Of a stretch of DNA of 64,000 nucleotides, positions 50,676 through 63,174 are shown one piece after another (within the stretch, counting starts at the first letter, position 1; every line of letters starts with the position of its first letter). Origin of the DNA: Tetrahymena thermophila SB210 (taxonomy: Eukaryota > Ciliophora > Oligohymenophorea > Hymenostomatida > Tetrahymenidae); the NCBI RefSeq assembly GCF_000189635.1, contig NW_002476157.1:496001-560000 (forward strand). Reading direction: 5' to 3'. The notes under the pieces are model-generated. The model did not search any database. It was not told the DNA's origin and saw only the letters and a list, made by a program, of their open reading frames with translations. A program made the translations under genes and the position numbers.

Positions 50676-51984
50676 AATTATTGAGAATTAAATGTGTAAT
50701 TATTTATTTTTTTAACCATAATATTATAAATATGATAATGAAAGAATCTAATCGTTAAATATGACAAAAATTAATATCAAAGTAAATAATATATAATTTT
50801 TTCATACAAATTTTTTGAAATTTTATTATTATTGAAAATAAAACTAATTTTTTTCACCATAAATATTTAAGCAATAAAAAATTTATAGAATAATTAGCAA
50901 TAACTCAAATAAATGGTATCAAGTTATAAATCAAGAGTAATTTAAATTTGATTTTGATATTTTTGAAAATTTTTAATAACTGAAAGAATCTTTTTACCTG
51001 TCTCAATCTATGAAAAATTTCGATATCTTAATTTTGTTGTAATTTAAATTTTTATTAAATATTTTTTCAAGTTGGTTTAAAAAGCTTCTTAATAAATTAT
51101 CCTAATAAAAATAATCAACTTAATGTATAAAACTATGAATAAGAATAGTAATCCTTCTATCTTGTTTGTTTGTTTATTTGTTTGACACTCAATTAATTAT
51201 ATTCAAAAATATAAACTGGTTATTTAATTTATAATAACTTTACTATTTTTTTATTATTTTGTAAAAATAAAAAATTTGATGTCTATACCACTTAATTTCA
51301 ATCAAACCAATTTTTTCTCTATTAAATAGTTAATTAGAGTAAGTTGCCATAATAAAATAATATTTTATTGGAAAAAGTACATTTAAAATATAAGCACATA
51401 AATATCTATAATTTACAATCAATATTTATTTTTAAATTAATTTGAATTGATGGTTTTAAAAATCTAAAAAATATAAAATTCAAACACAATTTTTTAGATT
51501 TTATGTTTTCACCACTGTTCATAATTTTTAGGTGATTGATTATTTTATGTTAAATTAGAAATATTGCATTTTTAAATAATAGCTTAAATAATTTAAATTG
51601 GGTCATACTAATTAAAAGTAAGTTAAAAAATAAAAATTGTTTGTATTATGCATATTTTTATTTTTAAAAATGATTTTTTTAATCTTTGAGCGCTTTAATT
51701 TAAAAAATAAATATCTGCAAATTTTATTTACGATTTTATTAAAAAAAATTATTTATTTGTAAAAAGATATTGATAGTTTATAATATCATTTGTAAAATTA
51801 TGCAAAAAATTTAGAATAGAAAGGCTAAAAATACAACCAAAAAATTTATAAACAAAATATTTAAAAAATAGAATAATTTCTTTTATTAAATGAATAAACA
51901 ATAAATTAAATATATAGTTTATAACATAAGTAATGTTTTCAAACTATATTTTTAATAAAGTTTACATAAAATTATTAAGATTTG
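50676..51984. other. AT-rich intergenic region
   Basis: About 1.3 kb downstream of the first helicase and upstream of the helical-repeat gene. The part from about 51800 matches the 3' flank of the second helicase (from about 57820), including AGAATAGAAAGGCTAAAAA. No gene seen. Confidence 0.45.
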
Positions 51985-54900
51985 TCATTATTTTTTGAAA
52001 TTAGATTTAGATTTTTAAAATTATTTTTTCTATTTTTATGTTAACTTGTTTGAATTAATTGGAAATTATTCTGCTAGTTGATCAAGTATTAATTTATTTT
52101 TATCAACTTTAATTTTTTATACTGTTTCGATAAAAACAAAAGGAGGTTATGCTTATTCAACTTAAGGAAGCTCTGGAAATTCATTATCAGAGGGCGAAAT
52201 AGATGGAATAAAAAATTGTAGAGCACAGTCCATAATATGAGATTTTTAGAAACATAAACCACATATTTGAGGACTTTTATATAGATCCTTAGGTGCATTT
52301 TTTCCAATTTCTAATGCTTTTTTTGAAAGAGTTTTATATTAAGCCTCTACTCCTTTAGCACCTAGAGAAAACTATTTCTAGCTCAAGTCTAAAATTTTTT
52401 ACCATGTTTCACTTTTTAGAGCATATTAATTAAAGTTACCAATGCAGAAAAATCCAATTTTAGCTCTAGAAAAAGCTACATTAATTCTGTGATCATTCAA
52501 TACAAAACCACTTTTCCTTTCTATGTTTGATCTAACACAAGAAAGTATTATGATATCATTTTCATTTCCCTAGAATTGATCTACAGTATAGGTTTTAACT
52601 TTAGATAATCCTTATTCAGACAAAAAACATTATATTAAAATCTTTTAGATTTTATAGGTAGTCAAAACACTAATTTATTCTTCCTCAATTTTTTAATCTT
52701 TTAATAGTTATAAGACTAGCAATTTTACAAATAAAGCTTCATGCAGGTTAATAAATGATTTATCTTCTTACTAATCTGGATAACTGTGTTAGAGCATATA
52801 CATACCATTTTTAGAAATTTAAGTTATACATTCACGACTCTTAGTAATTGGAGCATCAATGTATTCGTTACCATAAAATATTCTAGTAAAGTTAGCAAAT
52901 TATGGCACCATTCTCCTCTATTAGTAGAGGATGACATGGTCAACTTTATTAACTGAAATTAGTCTTTCGAAATAGGACATTTTGTAATTATAATTTGATT
53001 TCAAAGAATCGCATTTAACAAATGGCCTTAGTTGATAGTGATCTCCTATTTAGATTAAATGTTTCACATTAGGTGCTAAAACGGGATAGAAGTGACTTTC
53101 AATTATTTCACTTGCTTCTTCAACAAGAACAATTTCAGCCCCAAGCTCTTGAATAGCATCAAAATTTTTGTGATAACCAGAAAATGTCATTCCTATGTTT
53201 TTTAATTAATAATTAATTAATAATAAGTCTTAGCTAAAAATAAATAATTACCAATAACATCAAATTTTTTCATGAATTTACTTAGTTTTTTTTAATAAAT
53301 TTTATTGCTATTCAAATTAGAAGTTTTTATTAAACGTTCGTATACTCTCATTTAGTTTTAGATAATATTGATTTCAATGATATCTTCATTTATTTTTAAA
53401 AATTTACTGAATTGAACTGATAGTTGCTCAAATAAAGTAATTTTTTCCAAATATCTCATAATTGAGTTTTCATCTGCAGAGAGCTAAAATTCTTAATCTT
53501 TTTGCTAAATATTGATAGATTTTTGAATGTATTCTTTTTACTCTCCATCTAAATCAATACCACCTTCATCAAGATATTTTAATAATTTTTCAGAGCTTAA
53601 TTTTCCTTTCATCCATTTTGAAAATATTTTCTCCTAAATCTCATTACCAAAATTAGTTATTTTAAGTTCACTTATTAACAAGCTTATCAATCTAAATAAA
53701 AACATTTTTATCAATTAAAAATCAATCACACAATTTTAAAATAATATTTACCTTTTCTTAATAGAATTTTTTAATTTTTTTGGAAGTCCTGCTCCTTTTT
53801 CTTGTTAGATTATATTTTAGTCTCTTCTCTTTTTTATATTATTAATGCAATCTTGCAATTCTTTATTAATTTAATCTGCTTTTATATTATATTAATCAGA
53901 ATATTGAAAAACAGGTGCACCTTTTAAATTGTTTAGGGTATATTTTTCCATTTATCTATATTCAATTTCGAATCCCAATCTCAAAATTTTTATATCTTTA
54001 TTTTCATCGCTTATTTTAAGTAAAAGCCTATCAAGACTTAAATTCTTCAAACTCATCACTAGTATGGGTTTGGGTTTTTATATATGAATACTATGAGCAC
54101 GTTAAAGCACATTTACAATTTTACAACCCAAGAAAGTTTTTCCAGTTCCAGGAGGTCCCTAGATAATAGAGTTTTCATTAAACAAAGCATGTCTTATAGC
54201 AATCCTTTGATATTTATCTAACTATTTTTCTTTTGATATTTCGAACTCAAGTTGTCTTTTGAAGTCCTCAACTTCTATATCGTTTTCTAAGAATTCATAT
54301 TTAGGGAAAGAGGGGAAACCTTTTTCTCCTTACAAAGTTTAAAGTGGAAAAGCAATATTATTTAGATGTTTAAATTACATCTAGCAGTTCCAGCTTTATT
54401 AAAGAGAATTCCAATAGTCAGATGGTATTACTAATTTAAACTTTGAGTTCTATTTTAATTATAAAAAAATTAATTATTTGCATAAAAATATGAATTTTTA
54501 CAATATCATCTGAATTTATTAAAAATTCATCTAAATTATCTAAAGTGTTCATTTTAATCTTAAAATTTTGTCTGTATTCTATTACTTCAAATAAATTTTT
54601 ATTTAAATCGTCATCGTTTTTTTAATCTTTTTTTCTTTCATCTTTATTATCATAACCTTCAAATCTTAGGTCGCCGTCGTAATCTTTAGTTACTTTTTTA
54701 TTCCATTTTACAATAGTTTTACCTATAAAAATCTTCTAGGTATTCAAGCTCACAAAAATGACAATCTGGTTATTAATAATCTCAGCCTATTCTTACATAT
54801 ATCTTGGGATAATGACTAAGGTTTCAATTTCTAAAATTAACCCTCCTTATGGTTCGTATGTGGGTCTTTCAATTGAAAAATTGGAAATAACATAAAAACC

Positions 54901-55314
54901 TTCTTTTTTTGTTTTCTCATCTTAAAACTTTTGTTGAATATGATGTTACAAGGATTTTCTGAATGATTAGAAAAAATCTATTTTTAATAATAAAAAAATA
55001 AGAATAATTTTAATTAATTTTAATTTTTTACTTTCATCTTCAAGTCTTAACATAGTTTATCTGTATTACATCAAATCATCAAACTAGTAATTTTTAGGAA
55101 TAGGAAGTAATTCTACCATGGCTTCTTTCAATTTTCTCAACTATGGAAATTCTATTTGCTCTTACTCATATTCTTCTTAATCTTTTTCTTCTATTACTTC
55201 CACATCTCTCTACTCTTCCTGACTATCTCTATCTTATTCCTCACTTGTGGATTATTATGATGAAAACTCTGATTCGTCATCTCTCATTTCAGTTATTCCA
55301 ATAAGATGAACCAT
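51985..55314 (-). CDS. ZNFX1-like superfamily 1 RNA helicase, copy 1
   Basis: ATP-dependent RNA helicase of the UPF1-like SF1 group. Five or more exons. It starts MVHLIGITEMRDDE, followed by an acidic, Gln-rich segment and a beta-rich domain (FYVISNFSIERPTYEP, LILEIETLVIIPRY). Helicase motifs: Q-region LDKYQRIAIRHALF; Walker A QGPPGTGKTFLGCKIV; motif II region LGAEIVLVEEASEIIESH; motif III HLIQIGDHYQLRPF; LISVNKVDHVILYQQRRM; motif V TVDQFQGNENDIIILSCV; motif VI NDHRINVAFSRAKIGFFCIG. The EEAS (not DEAA) box and IGDHYQLRP match ZNFX1, a helicase linked to small-RNA inheritance and antiviral RNA sensing. No NF-X1-type zinc fingers are present; a lone CGLC lies in the tail. Ends in a Lys/Gln-rich segment. 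Confidence 0.85.
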
Positions 55315-55425
55315 TTTAGTTTAGCTTTTATAAGTATTTTAATATTTTTTTTGCTTTTTGTTTGATTTATTTAATTATTATAATTTTTTGGTATTAATTT
55401 CTCATAAAAAGGCTTGAATCTCTTC

Positions 55426-55510
55426 TTATTTAAAATAAAAGTGTTTTATATTTGATTAACCTTTATTTAAAATAAAAGTGTTTTATATTTGATTAACCTT
55501 TATTTAAAAT
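55426..55510. repeat. 37-bp tandem repeat, 2.3 copies
   Basis: Two identical 37-base copies (55426..55462 and 55463..55499) and a partial third. The unit contains AAATAAAAGTGTTTTATATT. It lies 110 bases upstream of the first helicase start; the second helicase has only one diverged copy near 61520. Perfect identity indicates a very recent event. Confidence 0.85.
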
Positions 55511-56849
55511 AGACTCGTATGTTTTTAATTTCAATTTAAAAAATTAGTTAAGTAACTTACATGTTTTTCTGAAGCGATTGATAAAGCTTTAGTTTTTGAT
55601 TTGTTAAATTTATATTTTTAATCAAATTTTTTGAGGTATTAATTTTTTTAGTACTAAATTTGATAAAGTCTTGATGAATTTCTTTTTTTCACGAAACAGG
55701 CTTTTTAATCCATAAAAAATAAAATACTTTTTTTTTTGTAATAGAAACCTTTAAGGATAAAGCTTTTTTAATTAAGAAACACTTAAAATAAATTGATCAA
55801 TTTATGGTTTTTAACAGCAAAAAATAAAATAAAAATATTTTTAGTTCATAATGACATACTAACTTTATTTTGACATATTTACTTTAGAAAAAAACTATTA
55901 TTCTGACTAATCAAATATGTTTTGTTCAAAACATTTTTTTGCATTCTCCTTCTCTATTCTTTTTTGGTTTTGGTTTATAACTAAATAATGTAAGCTTTAT
56001 AATTCAAAATACTATCTATTATGAATTTAAAAAGGAACATTCTTATTAATATATTATAAAAATACACATAAATTTTTTTATTATTTTTAATAATATTAAA
56101 ATAAATTAGCTTCAAATAAATTTGTATTTTTATTAGATTACTTATCCTTAATATCTAATAATAAAAATCAAATGTTTTTTCTTTTATTAAATTTACAAAA
56201 TTGTCTTACTTACTAATATTTTAAATAGCTAAGTGGCGAGACAAAATCTTTGAGCAAGTAAAACTAGAAAAGCATGAAATCTTTTTAAAAAAATAAAGAT
56301 CGTTGAATAAGTATTATTTTTGCATTACAATACTCAATAATTCTAGAAACAAAAGTATAGTTACTTAAATTCCATTTTTTACAAGACTAGTCATTTTAAG
56401 CTAAAAAATAAATCAAAATCAAAATATTGAATGGATTAAAAAATATTCTGGAATTATTCTATTAATCAGAAAAATAAAAAACAAGGTTAATTAGAAAGGG
56501 TGGTTTCCTCTTTTCAAATTTTATAAAAAATTGAAATTCATTTAATTTTCTTAAAAATATTCATTTTTCTTTTTTATTTCAAGTCTTCTGATGTCTTAAT
56601 ATTAATATTATAAAGTAAATTTTATATTAAAATTTATTTGAAAATGGATTTGAAAAAAACTAACTGGATTTGAGTGTGTTCCAAAAATACATACCTCAAT
56701 AAAATAATTATTTTTTATTAGTTAGTTTTGTAAAATATTATTTAAAATAATTTATTAAATTTTATTAAATTGTAATATAAATGCCAAACATTCAGGTTTC
56801 GGTTAATTTTATAAATTTTTTTTTTAATTTTGTTGAATCTAATTAAGTA

Positions 56850-57000
56850 TTTTATGTTAATTTAATTTAAGGAAGTTATGCTTATTAGGTTTTAGGAAGC
56901 TCTGAAAATTAATTATCTGTGAGTGAATAGAATTTTTGAGCTTTACAGTTTATTATATGAGATTTTTATGAACAAAAGCCACATATTTGAGGACTAAAAT
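56850..57000 (-). pseudogene. Relic of a third helicase copy (C-terminal tail only)
   Basis: Translation on the minus strand gives SPQICGFCSQKSHIINCKAQ and then a stretch like the tails of both flanking helicases (SPQICGLCFQKSHIMDCA in copy 1; SHIINCTAQKEID in copy 2), followed by FSELPKTQQAQLPQIKL. Nothing of the helicase core is present upstream, so only the 3' end of a former copy remains. It is nearer to copy 2 in some residues and to copy 1 in others. Confidence 0.75.
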
Positions 57001-57439
57001 TTAATTGTAAATGCTCACTATGAATTTTCAATAATTGTTAATAATAGGAACTAAACAATAAAACCCTATTTTATAATTTAATAGTTTCTTTATTTTAAGA
57101 TAAAATATCACATTTACTAATAATGATATTATTTCATATATTAATCAAAATAACAATAATTTCCAAACTGGACTGGCTCATCTAGAGTTTAATGAAGATT
57201 CCATACATAAGGGCATATATTTGATTAAATTGGTCTTTTTTCTTCTTGAAATAATACTTTATTGCTTAAACATTATTCCATATTAACTTAAATAAAATAC
57301 ATTTTATTGCTCACTAAATTTTTAAAAGCATTAAGAAATCTTAAAATCTTATGTTAGTATATAGAGAATTTTAATTGATTAATAATAATATTTATTTCTA
57401 ATACTTATCATACATGAGATATAAATATATATTTATTAA

Positions 57440-57600
57440 TAGCATATCAATCTGCACTTGTCTAGATCTACCTAGACCATATTTAAGTAATTTATTAAGA
57501 GTTCAGACCAATTAGAAATTTTTTGAGATGGTCTGGATTAAGATCGATCAGTGGGATCAATCTGAGCAATTCGATCTAAAATATGAAATTCCTAATTACT
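57440..57600. other. GC-richer patch with potential stem-loops
   Basis: Stands out from its 80% AT surroundings. It contains a self-complementary TCTAGATCTACCTAGA, an inverted repeat TCAGACCA...TGGTCTGGA separated by about 18 bases, and repeats of GATC (AAGATCGATCAGTGGGATCA). No ORF and no tRNA shape. It could be a structured RNA or the end of a mobile element. Confidence 0.35.
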
Positions 57601-58033
57601 AGTCATTTAAAATAAGTGTGATAATAAAATTTGTTATATTAAGTTGATTTTTTATTTTAAAAAACAATTTTTAAAATTTTTAAGCACTTTAAATTATAAA
57701 ATATATTTATTCAAAATCTTTTTTACACTGTTAGTTAAAAATATAAATCTTAAAATATACTTTATTTATATATACATATTCAAAATATATTCAATATTTG
57801 TAAAATCAAGTAAAACTTTTAGAATAGAAAGGCTAAAAAAATAAATAAAAAAATTTGAAGAGATAATATTTAAAAAAATAAAATAATTTAAGATTTATAA
57901 AATGAGAAACAAACTATAATATAAAATATAAATTTATACATATTTAATATTTTCAAACCAAAATATTTAATAAAATAATTAATTAATTAAAATTAGTAAA
58001 TTTTTTCATTACTTTTAGAAATTAAAATTAATT

Positions 58034-61000
58034 TCATTTTGAAAATTATTTTTTCTATTTTTTTGTCAACTTGCTTGATTTAAATGTAAATTATAGAGCA
58101 AGTTAATCAATTATTAATTTATTTTCATCAACTTCAATTTCTTATGCTTATTTAATTTAAGGAAATTATGTTTATTCAATTTAATGAAGCTCTTCAAATT
58201 AATTATAATTCAGTGAAAAGGGTGTATCTATTTCTTTTTAAGCTGTACAGTTAATAATATGAGATTTTTCTTAACATAAACCGCATTTTCGAAGAATTTT
58301 TTCTTGATCCTTAAGCATATATTATTCATGTTTGAGTGCTTTTTCTGAAAGCTTTCTATATTCAGTCTCTACTCCTTTAGCACCTAGAGAAAACTAGTGC
58401 TAGCTCAAGTCTAAAATTTTTTACCATGTTTCGCTTTTTAGAGCATACTAATTAAAGTTACCTAGGCAGAAAAATCCAATTTTAGCTCTAGAAAAAGCAA
58501 CATTAATTCTATGATCATTCAAAACAAAACCACTTTTACTTTCCATGTTTGATCTAACACAAGAAAGTATTACGATATCATTTTCATCTCCTTAGAATTC
58601 GTCAACAGTATAAGTTTTAACTTTTTTAGATTATTTCTATTTACGCAACAAACTTTCTATTAAAATCTTTTAGGTTTTATAAGTAACCAAAACACTGATT
58701 TATTTTTATTTAATTTTTTTATCTTTTAATAGATATTATACCAGTAATTTTACATATTAAGCTTCAAATGTGTTAATAAAAGATTTATCTACTTCCTGCT
58801 TATCTGGATAACTGTGTTAGAGCATATACATTCCATTTTTAGAAATTTATTTTACAAATTAAAGACTCTTTGTATTTGGATCATCAATGTATTTGTTACC
58901 ATAAAATATTCTAGTAAAGTTAGCAAACCATGGTAACATTCTCCTCTATTAGTAGAGGGTGACATGATCAACTTTATTAACTGAAATTAATCTTTCGAAA
59001 TAGGACATTTTGTAATTGTAATTTAATTTCAAAGAATCACTTTTAATTAATGGTCTAAGTTAATAGTGATCTCCTATTTAGATTAAATGTTTCACATTAG
59101 GTGTTAAAACTGGATAGAAGTGACTTTCAATTATTTCACTTGCTTCTTCGATAAGAACTATTTCAGCACCAAGCTCTTGAATAGCATTGAAATATTTGTG
59201 ATAACCAGAAAATGTCATTCCTATGTTTTTAAATTATTAATTAATTAATAATAAGTTTTAGCTAAAAATAATTCATTACCTATAACATCATAACCTCTCA
59301 TAAATTAACCAAGTTATAATTAATAATCTTAGTTACTATTAAAAAGAGCAACTTTTTTTGAAGATTCAAACTATCTCATTTCGTTTTAGATGATATCAAT
59401 TTCGATAATGTCTCGATTTATTTATAGGAATTTACAGAATTAAACTGATAGCTGCTCAAATAAAGTAACTTGTTTCAAATATCTCTTAATTGATCTTTCA
59501 TCAGCAGATAGCTAAAATTCTTAAACTGTTTACTAATTATTGATAGATTTTGAAATGTATTCTTTTTACTCTCCATCTAAATCAATATCAGCTTAATCAA
59601 GGTATTTTAATAGTTTTTCAGAGCTTAATTTTCCTTTCATCCATTTTGAAAATATTTTATCTTGAATCTCATCATCGAAATTGTAGTCTTTATCAGATAT
59701 CTTAAGTTCATTTTTTAATAAACCTATCAATCTAAATAAAAATAATTTAATTAATTAAATATCAATCACTTAATTTTAAAAATAATATTTACCTATCCTT
59801 AATAGAAGTTTTAAATTTTTATGGAAGCTCAGTTTCTTTTTCTTATTAGAATCTATTTTAATCTTTTCTCTTTTTGATATTTTCAATGCAATCATGCAAT
59901 TTTTCATTCATTTTATAAGCTTATACTTTTGAGAATTAAGGATATTCAAAAACAGGCTAATCAGATTGGCATTTTAGAGTAAAATCTTGAATTTATTTTT
60001 TTTTAATTTACTCTCCAAGTCTCAAAATGTTGATATTTTCATTTTAAGAGTATATCTTAAGTAAAAGCTTATCTAGACTTAAATTTTTCTTACTTATCAC
60101 TAGTATGGGTTTGAGTGTATGATGATTATGAAGGCGTTAAAGCAGATTAACAATTTTACTAGCCAAGAAAGTTTTACCAGTTCCAGGAGGACCCTAAATA
60201 ATAGAATTTTCATTAAACAAAGCATGTCTAAGAGCAACCTTTTGATATTTATCTAATTATTATTCTTTTGATATTTCATTCTCAAGATAACTTTTGAAGT
60301 ACTCAACATCTCCATCATTTTTTAAGAATTCATATTAAGGGAAAGAGGAATAACCTTTTTCTCCTTTCAAGGTTTAAAGTGGAAAAGCAATGTTATTTAG
60401 ACGTTTAAATTACATCTAGCAGTTCAAGCTTTTTTCGAGAGAATCCCAATAGTCAGATGGAATTACTAATTTAAACTTCGTTTGCTATTTCAATTACAAA
60501 AAAATAAGTTATTTGCATAAAAAATGTAAATTATTACAATATCATTTGAATTTATTAAAAATTCATCTAAATTATCAAAAGTGTTCATTTTAATCTTAAA
60601 TTTTTGCTAGTATTCTATTATTTTAAATTAATCTTGTTTTATAGCTTCATCGTCATCATCCTCTCTTTCATCTTCTTACGAGGTTTATGTATTTTTAATA
60701 CTATCTTCATCTTCATCATCTTCGTCGTCGTCGTCGTCGTCTTCGTCATCTACAAATTCGATAACGTTCTATTTTACAATAGTTTTACCAATAAAAATCC
60801 TCTAGGTCTCCAAGCTCACAAAAATAACAATCTGATTATTAAGAATCTTTGCCCTTTATATCTAATATCTTGGAATTTTGACTGAGGTTACAACTTCAAA
60901 AATTAACCCTTCTGATTCATATTTTGGTCTTTCAACTGAATAATTGGAAACAACATAAAAACCTTCTTATGGTGTTTCAGAATCTTTAAACTTTTCTTTA

Positions 61001-61395
61001 ATATGATGTTACAAGGACATTCTGAGTATTTAGAAATAGTCTATTTTCAATTATAAAAAAATAAGAATAATTTTAATTCAATTTATTGTTTTACTTTCAT
61101 CTTCAAGTCTGAACATAGTTTATTTGTATTACATAAAATTATCAAACTAGTAATTTTAAGGAACAGGAAGTAATTTTTTAAATGGTTTTTTGAATTTTTC
61201 CAACAATGGAAATTCTATTTATTATTTTTTGATAGATATTTTTTTCACAGCTCCTTCATCGCTTACTTCTTGTTGTTCTTCTTCTTCAGTCACTTCTTCC
61301 TTACAATCTCTGTCACGTTCTTCATTTGCGGATTATTATGATTAAAACTCTAATTCATCATCTCTCATTTCAGTTATCCCAGTAAGATGAACCAT
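58034..61395 (-). CDS. ZNFX1-like superfamily 1 RNA helicase, copy 2
   Basis: Paralogue of copy 1 over its full length, with the same introns. It starts MVHLTGITEMRDDELEF. Walker A (QGPPGTGKTFLASKIV), the motif II region (IVLIEEASEIIESH), motif III (HLIQIGDHYQLRP), motif V (FQGDENDIVILSCV) and motif VI (RINVAFSRAKIGFFCLG) are intact, so it should be active. Differences from copy 1: a longer acidic N-terminus, a run of Asp/Glu near 60690-60750 made by GAC/GAT repeats, and a rewritten C-terminal tail that loses the paired CGLC cysteines (SHIINCTAQ). The tail is Gln-rich and ends KKQKKQFSK before TGA at 58034. Same strand as copy 1, so a tandem duplicate. Confidence 0.85.
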
Positions 61396-63174
61396 TTTAG
61401 TTTAGTTTATTTAAGTATTTTAATTTTTGTATTTGATTGTTTTTATTTTGATTTATTTGATTATAATTATTTTTTGATGTTAATTGCACATAAAAATATT
61501 TGAATCTCTTCTTATTAAAATTAAAAGTGTTTTATGATTAATAAAACTATATTTTTAATTTTTCCTTTGATTAAAAGAGAAGTTTTTTGAATGCGATTGA
61601 TAAAGTTTTAGTATTAGATTTATTTAATTAAAATCAAAAATAAAATACTTTTTTTTTTGTAATAGAAAGCCTTTTTACGCTAAAGCTTTTTATATATCAA
61701 AAATTAAAATAGATTGATTATTTTTCTTACATAATTACCTAGTCACTTTATTTTAGATGTATTTACTTAAAAATAAAACTATTGTTTTAGCTAATCAATT
61801 ATCATTTTTTTAAAGCTTTTGTTTACATTCTTCTCTTTTCTCTTTTGTTTTTGTTTTAAAATTATTGATTCAAAATATTATCTATCATGAGTTTACAATC
61901 CACATTCTTAAAAATATATTATAAAAAAAAATAATATTAAAATATATTAGCTTTTACTAATTTAAATAAAATTTTTAGTATTTATTTTGTTAAAATCAAA
62001 AATAAAACACTTTTGTTTTGTAATAGAAAGCCTTTTTAGGCTAAAGATTTATTTTTTACCTAATTATGAAAAAAGATTGATTAACTTATGATTTTTAACA
62101 AAATAATTTGTGCCTTATTTTTGATATATTTATATAAATATAAAATTCTGACTAATCAAATATCACTTGTTTAAAACTTTTGTTTGCATCCTTCTTCTTT
62201 TTTCTCTTTTACTTTTGGTTTTAAAATTAGAAAGTTTTATGATTCAAAATATTATCTATCATAATTTTACAATATAAATTCTTAAAATATTTTTAAAAAT
62301 AATAAAATATACATCAACATTTTTTTCTTATTTATAATAAAATTAAAATAAATTAGCTTTTGTTAAATTTTGACTTTGATTTTATTACTTATTTTTAATA
62401 TTTAAAAATGTTTCTAGATGCTTTTTCTTTTATTAAATTTACAAATTTCTATGAGAAGTGTCTAAGTATATTAACAAGAGTTGTTTTTTTAAAGTTTTAA
62501 TCAGAATTAATTAGTTTTAATTTTAAAATTCATTGATTTTTATAAATGTATTTTTTAACCATTTTAAAAAGAAAAAAATGGCTCATTAAAGAATATTTTA
62601 AAATAGCTGAATGGTGAAACAAAATCTTTTTGTAAGCATTTTTAGTCAACAGTTTTTATCAATTGAAAAGTATGAAATATTTTTAAGAAAAAAAATTTGT
62701 TGAAAAAAAAATAAAAGATATTATTTATTCACTTTGATTACCAGCAAAAACAGTAATAAAGATATTTATTCAACAGAATATTAGGTTAGAAAGCATATTT
62801 TATTATTATAAATCATAAAATGAATGATATTCTATATTATGTTTTAAATATATATCCATTATTCTAGATAGGTTCCTAAAAAGCATAATGTTCAGAATAT
62901 TAATAAAAATATTAAGACTTAGAAAAATTGAAAGAATTGAAGATAGATCCCTAATATTTATAGATTCATAATATAAACATCTAAAAAGAAAAGTATTATT
63001 CTTACTTTTGTAAGGTATAACCAAAAATAGAATTTTTTATGATAAAAAATTAATTTAAAATAAAAAAAAATTTAATTCAAAAATTGTTCAATTTTTATTA
63101 ACAAAAACAAAAATATAAAAGAAAGTTAAAAATCTTTAAACCAAAATAATTTTATATTTATAAATTTTTATTTA
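61396..63174. repeat. Helicase upstream flank, present as two tandem copies
   Basis: Two diverged copies of an approximately 360-base unit, about 61630-61985 and 61986-62370. Both contain ATAAAA(T/C)ACTTTTGTTTTGTAATAGAAAGCC-type sequence, CTAATCAA(A)TATCA and TTCAAAATATTATCTATCAT. A single related copy lies upstream of the first helicase (about 55700-56060). The rest, to 63174, matches the copy-1 flank near 56150-56300 (AATAGCTAAGTGGCGAGACA against AATAGCTGAATGGTGAAACA). No gene found. Confidence 0.6.

Larger units (their letters stand above)
55315..58033. other. Region between two helicase genes with relic and repeats
   Basis: 2.7 kb. It holds a 37-bp tandem repeat (55426..55510), an upstream-flank block shared with the second helicase (55680-56300 against 61630-62700), a degenerate helicase tail (about 56850..57000), a GC-richer patch (57440..57600), and the 3' flank of the second helicase, homologous to that of the first. 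No intact gene. Confidence 0.5.

Noticed and set aside
60604-60885. 93-residue plus-strand ORF rich in Val, Phe and Ile
   Set aside because: It is the antisense shadow of the acidic segment of helicase copy 2; the Val run is the complement of the Asp repeat.
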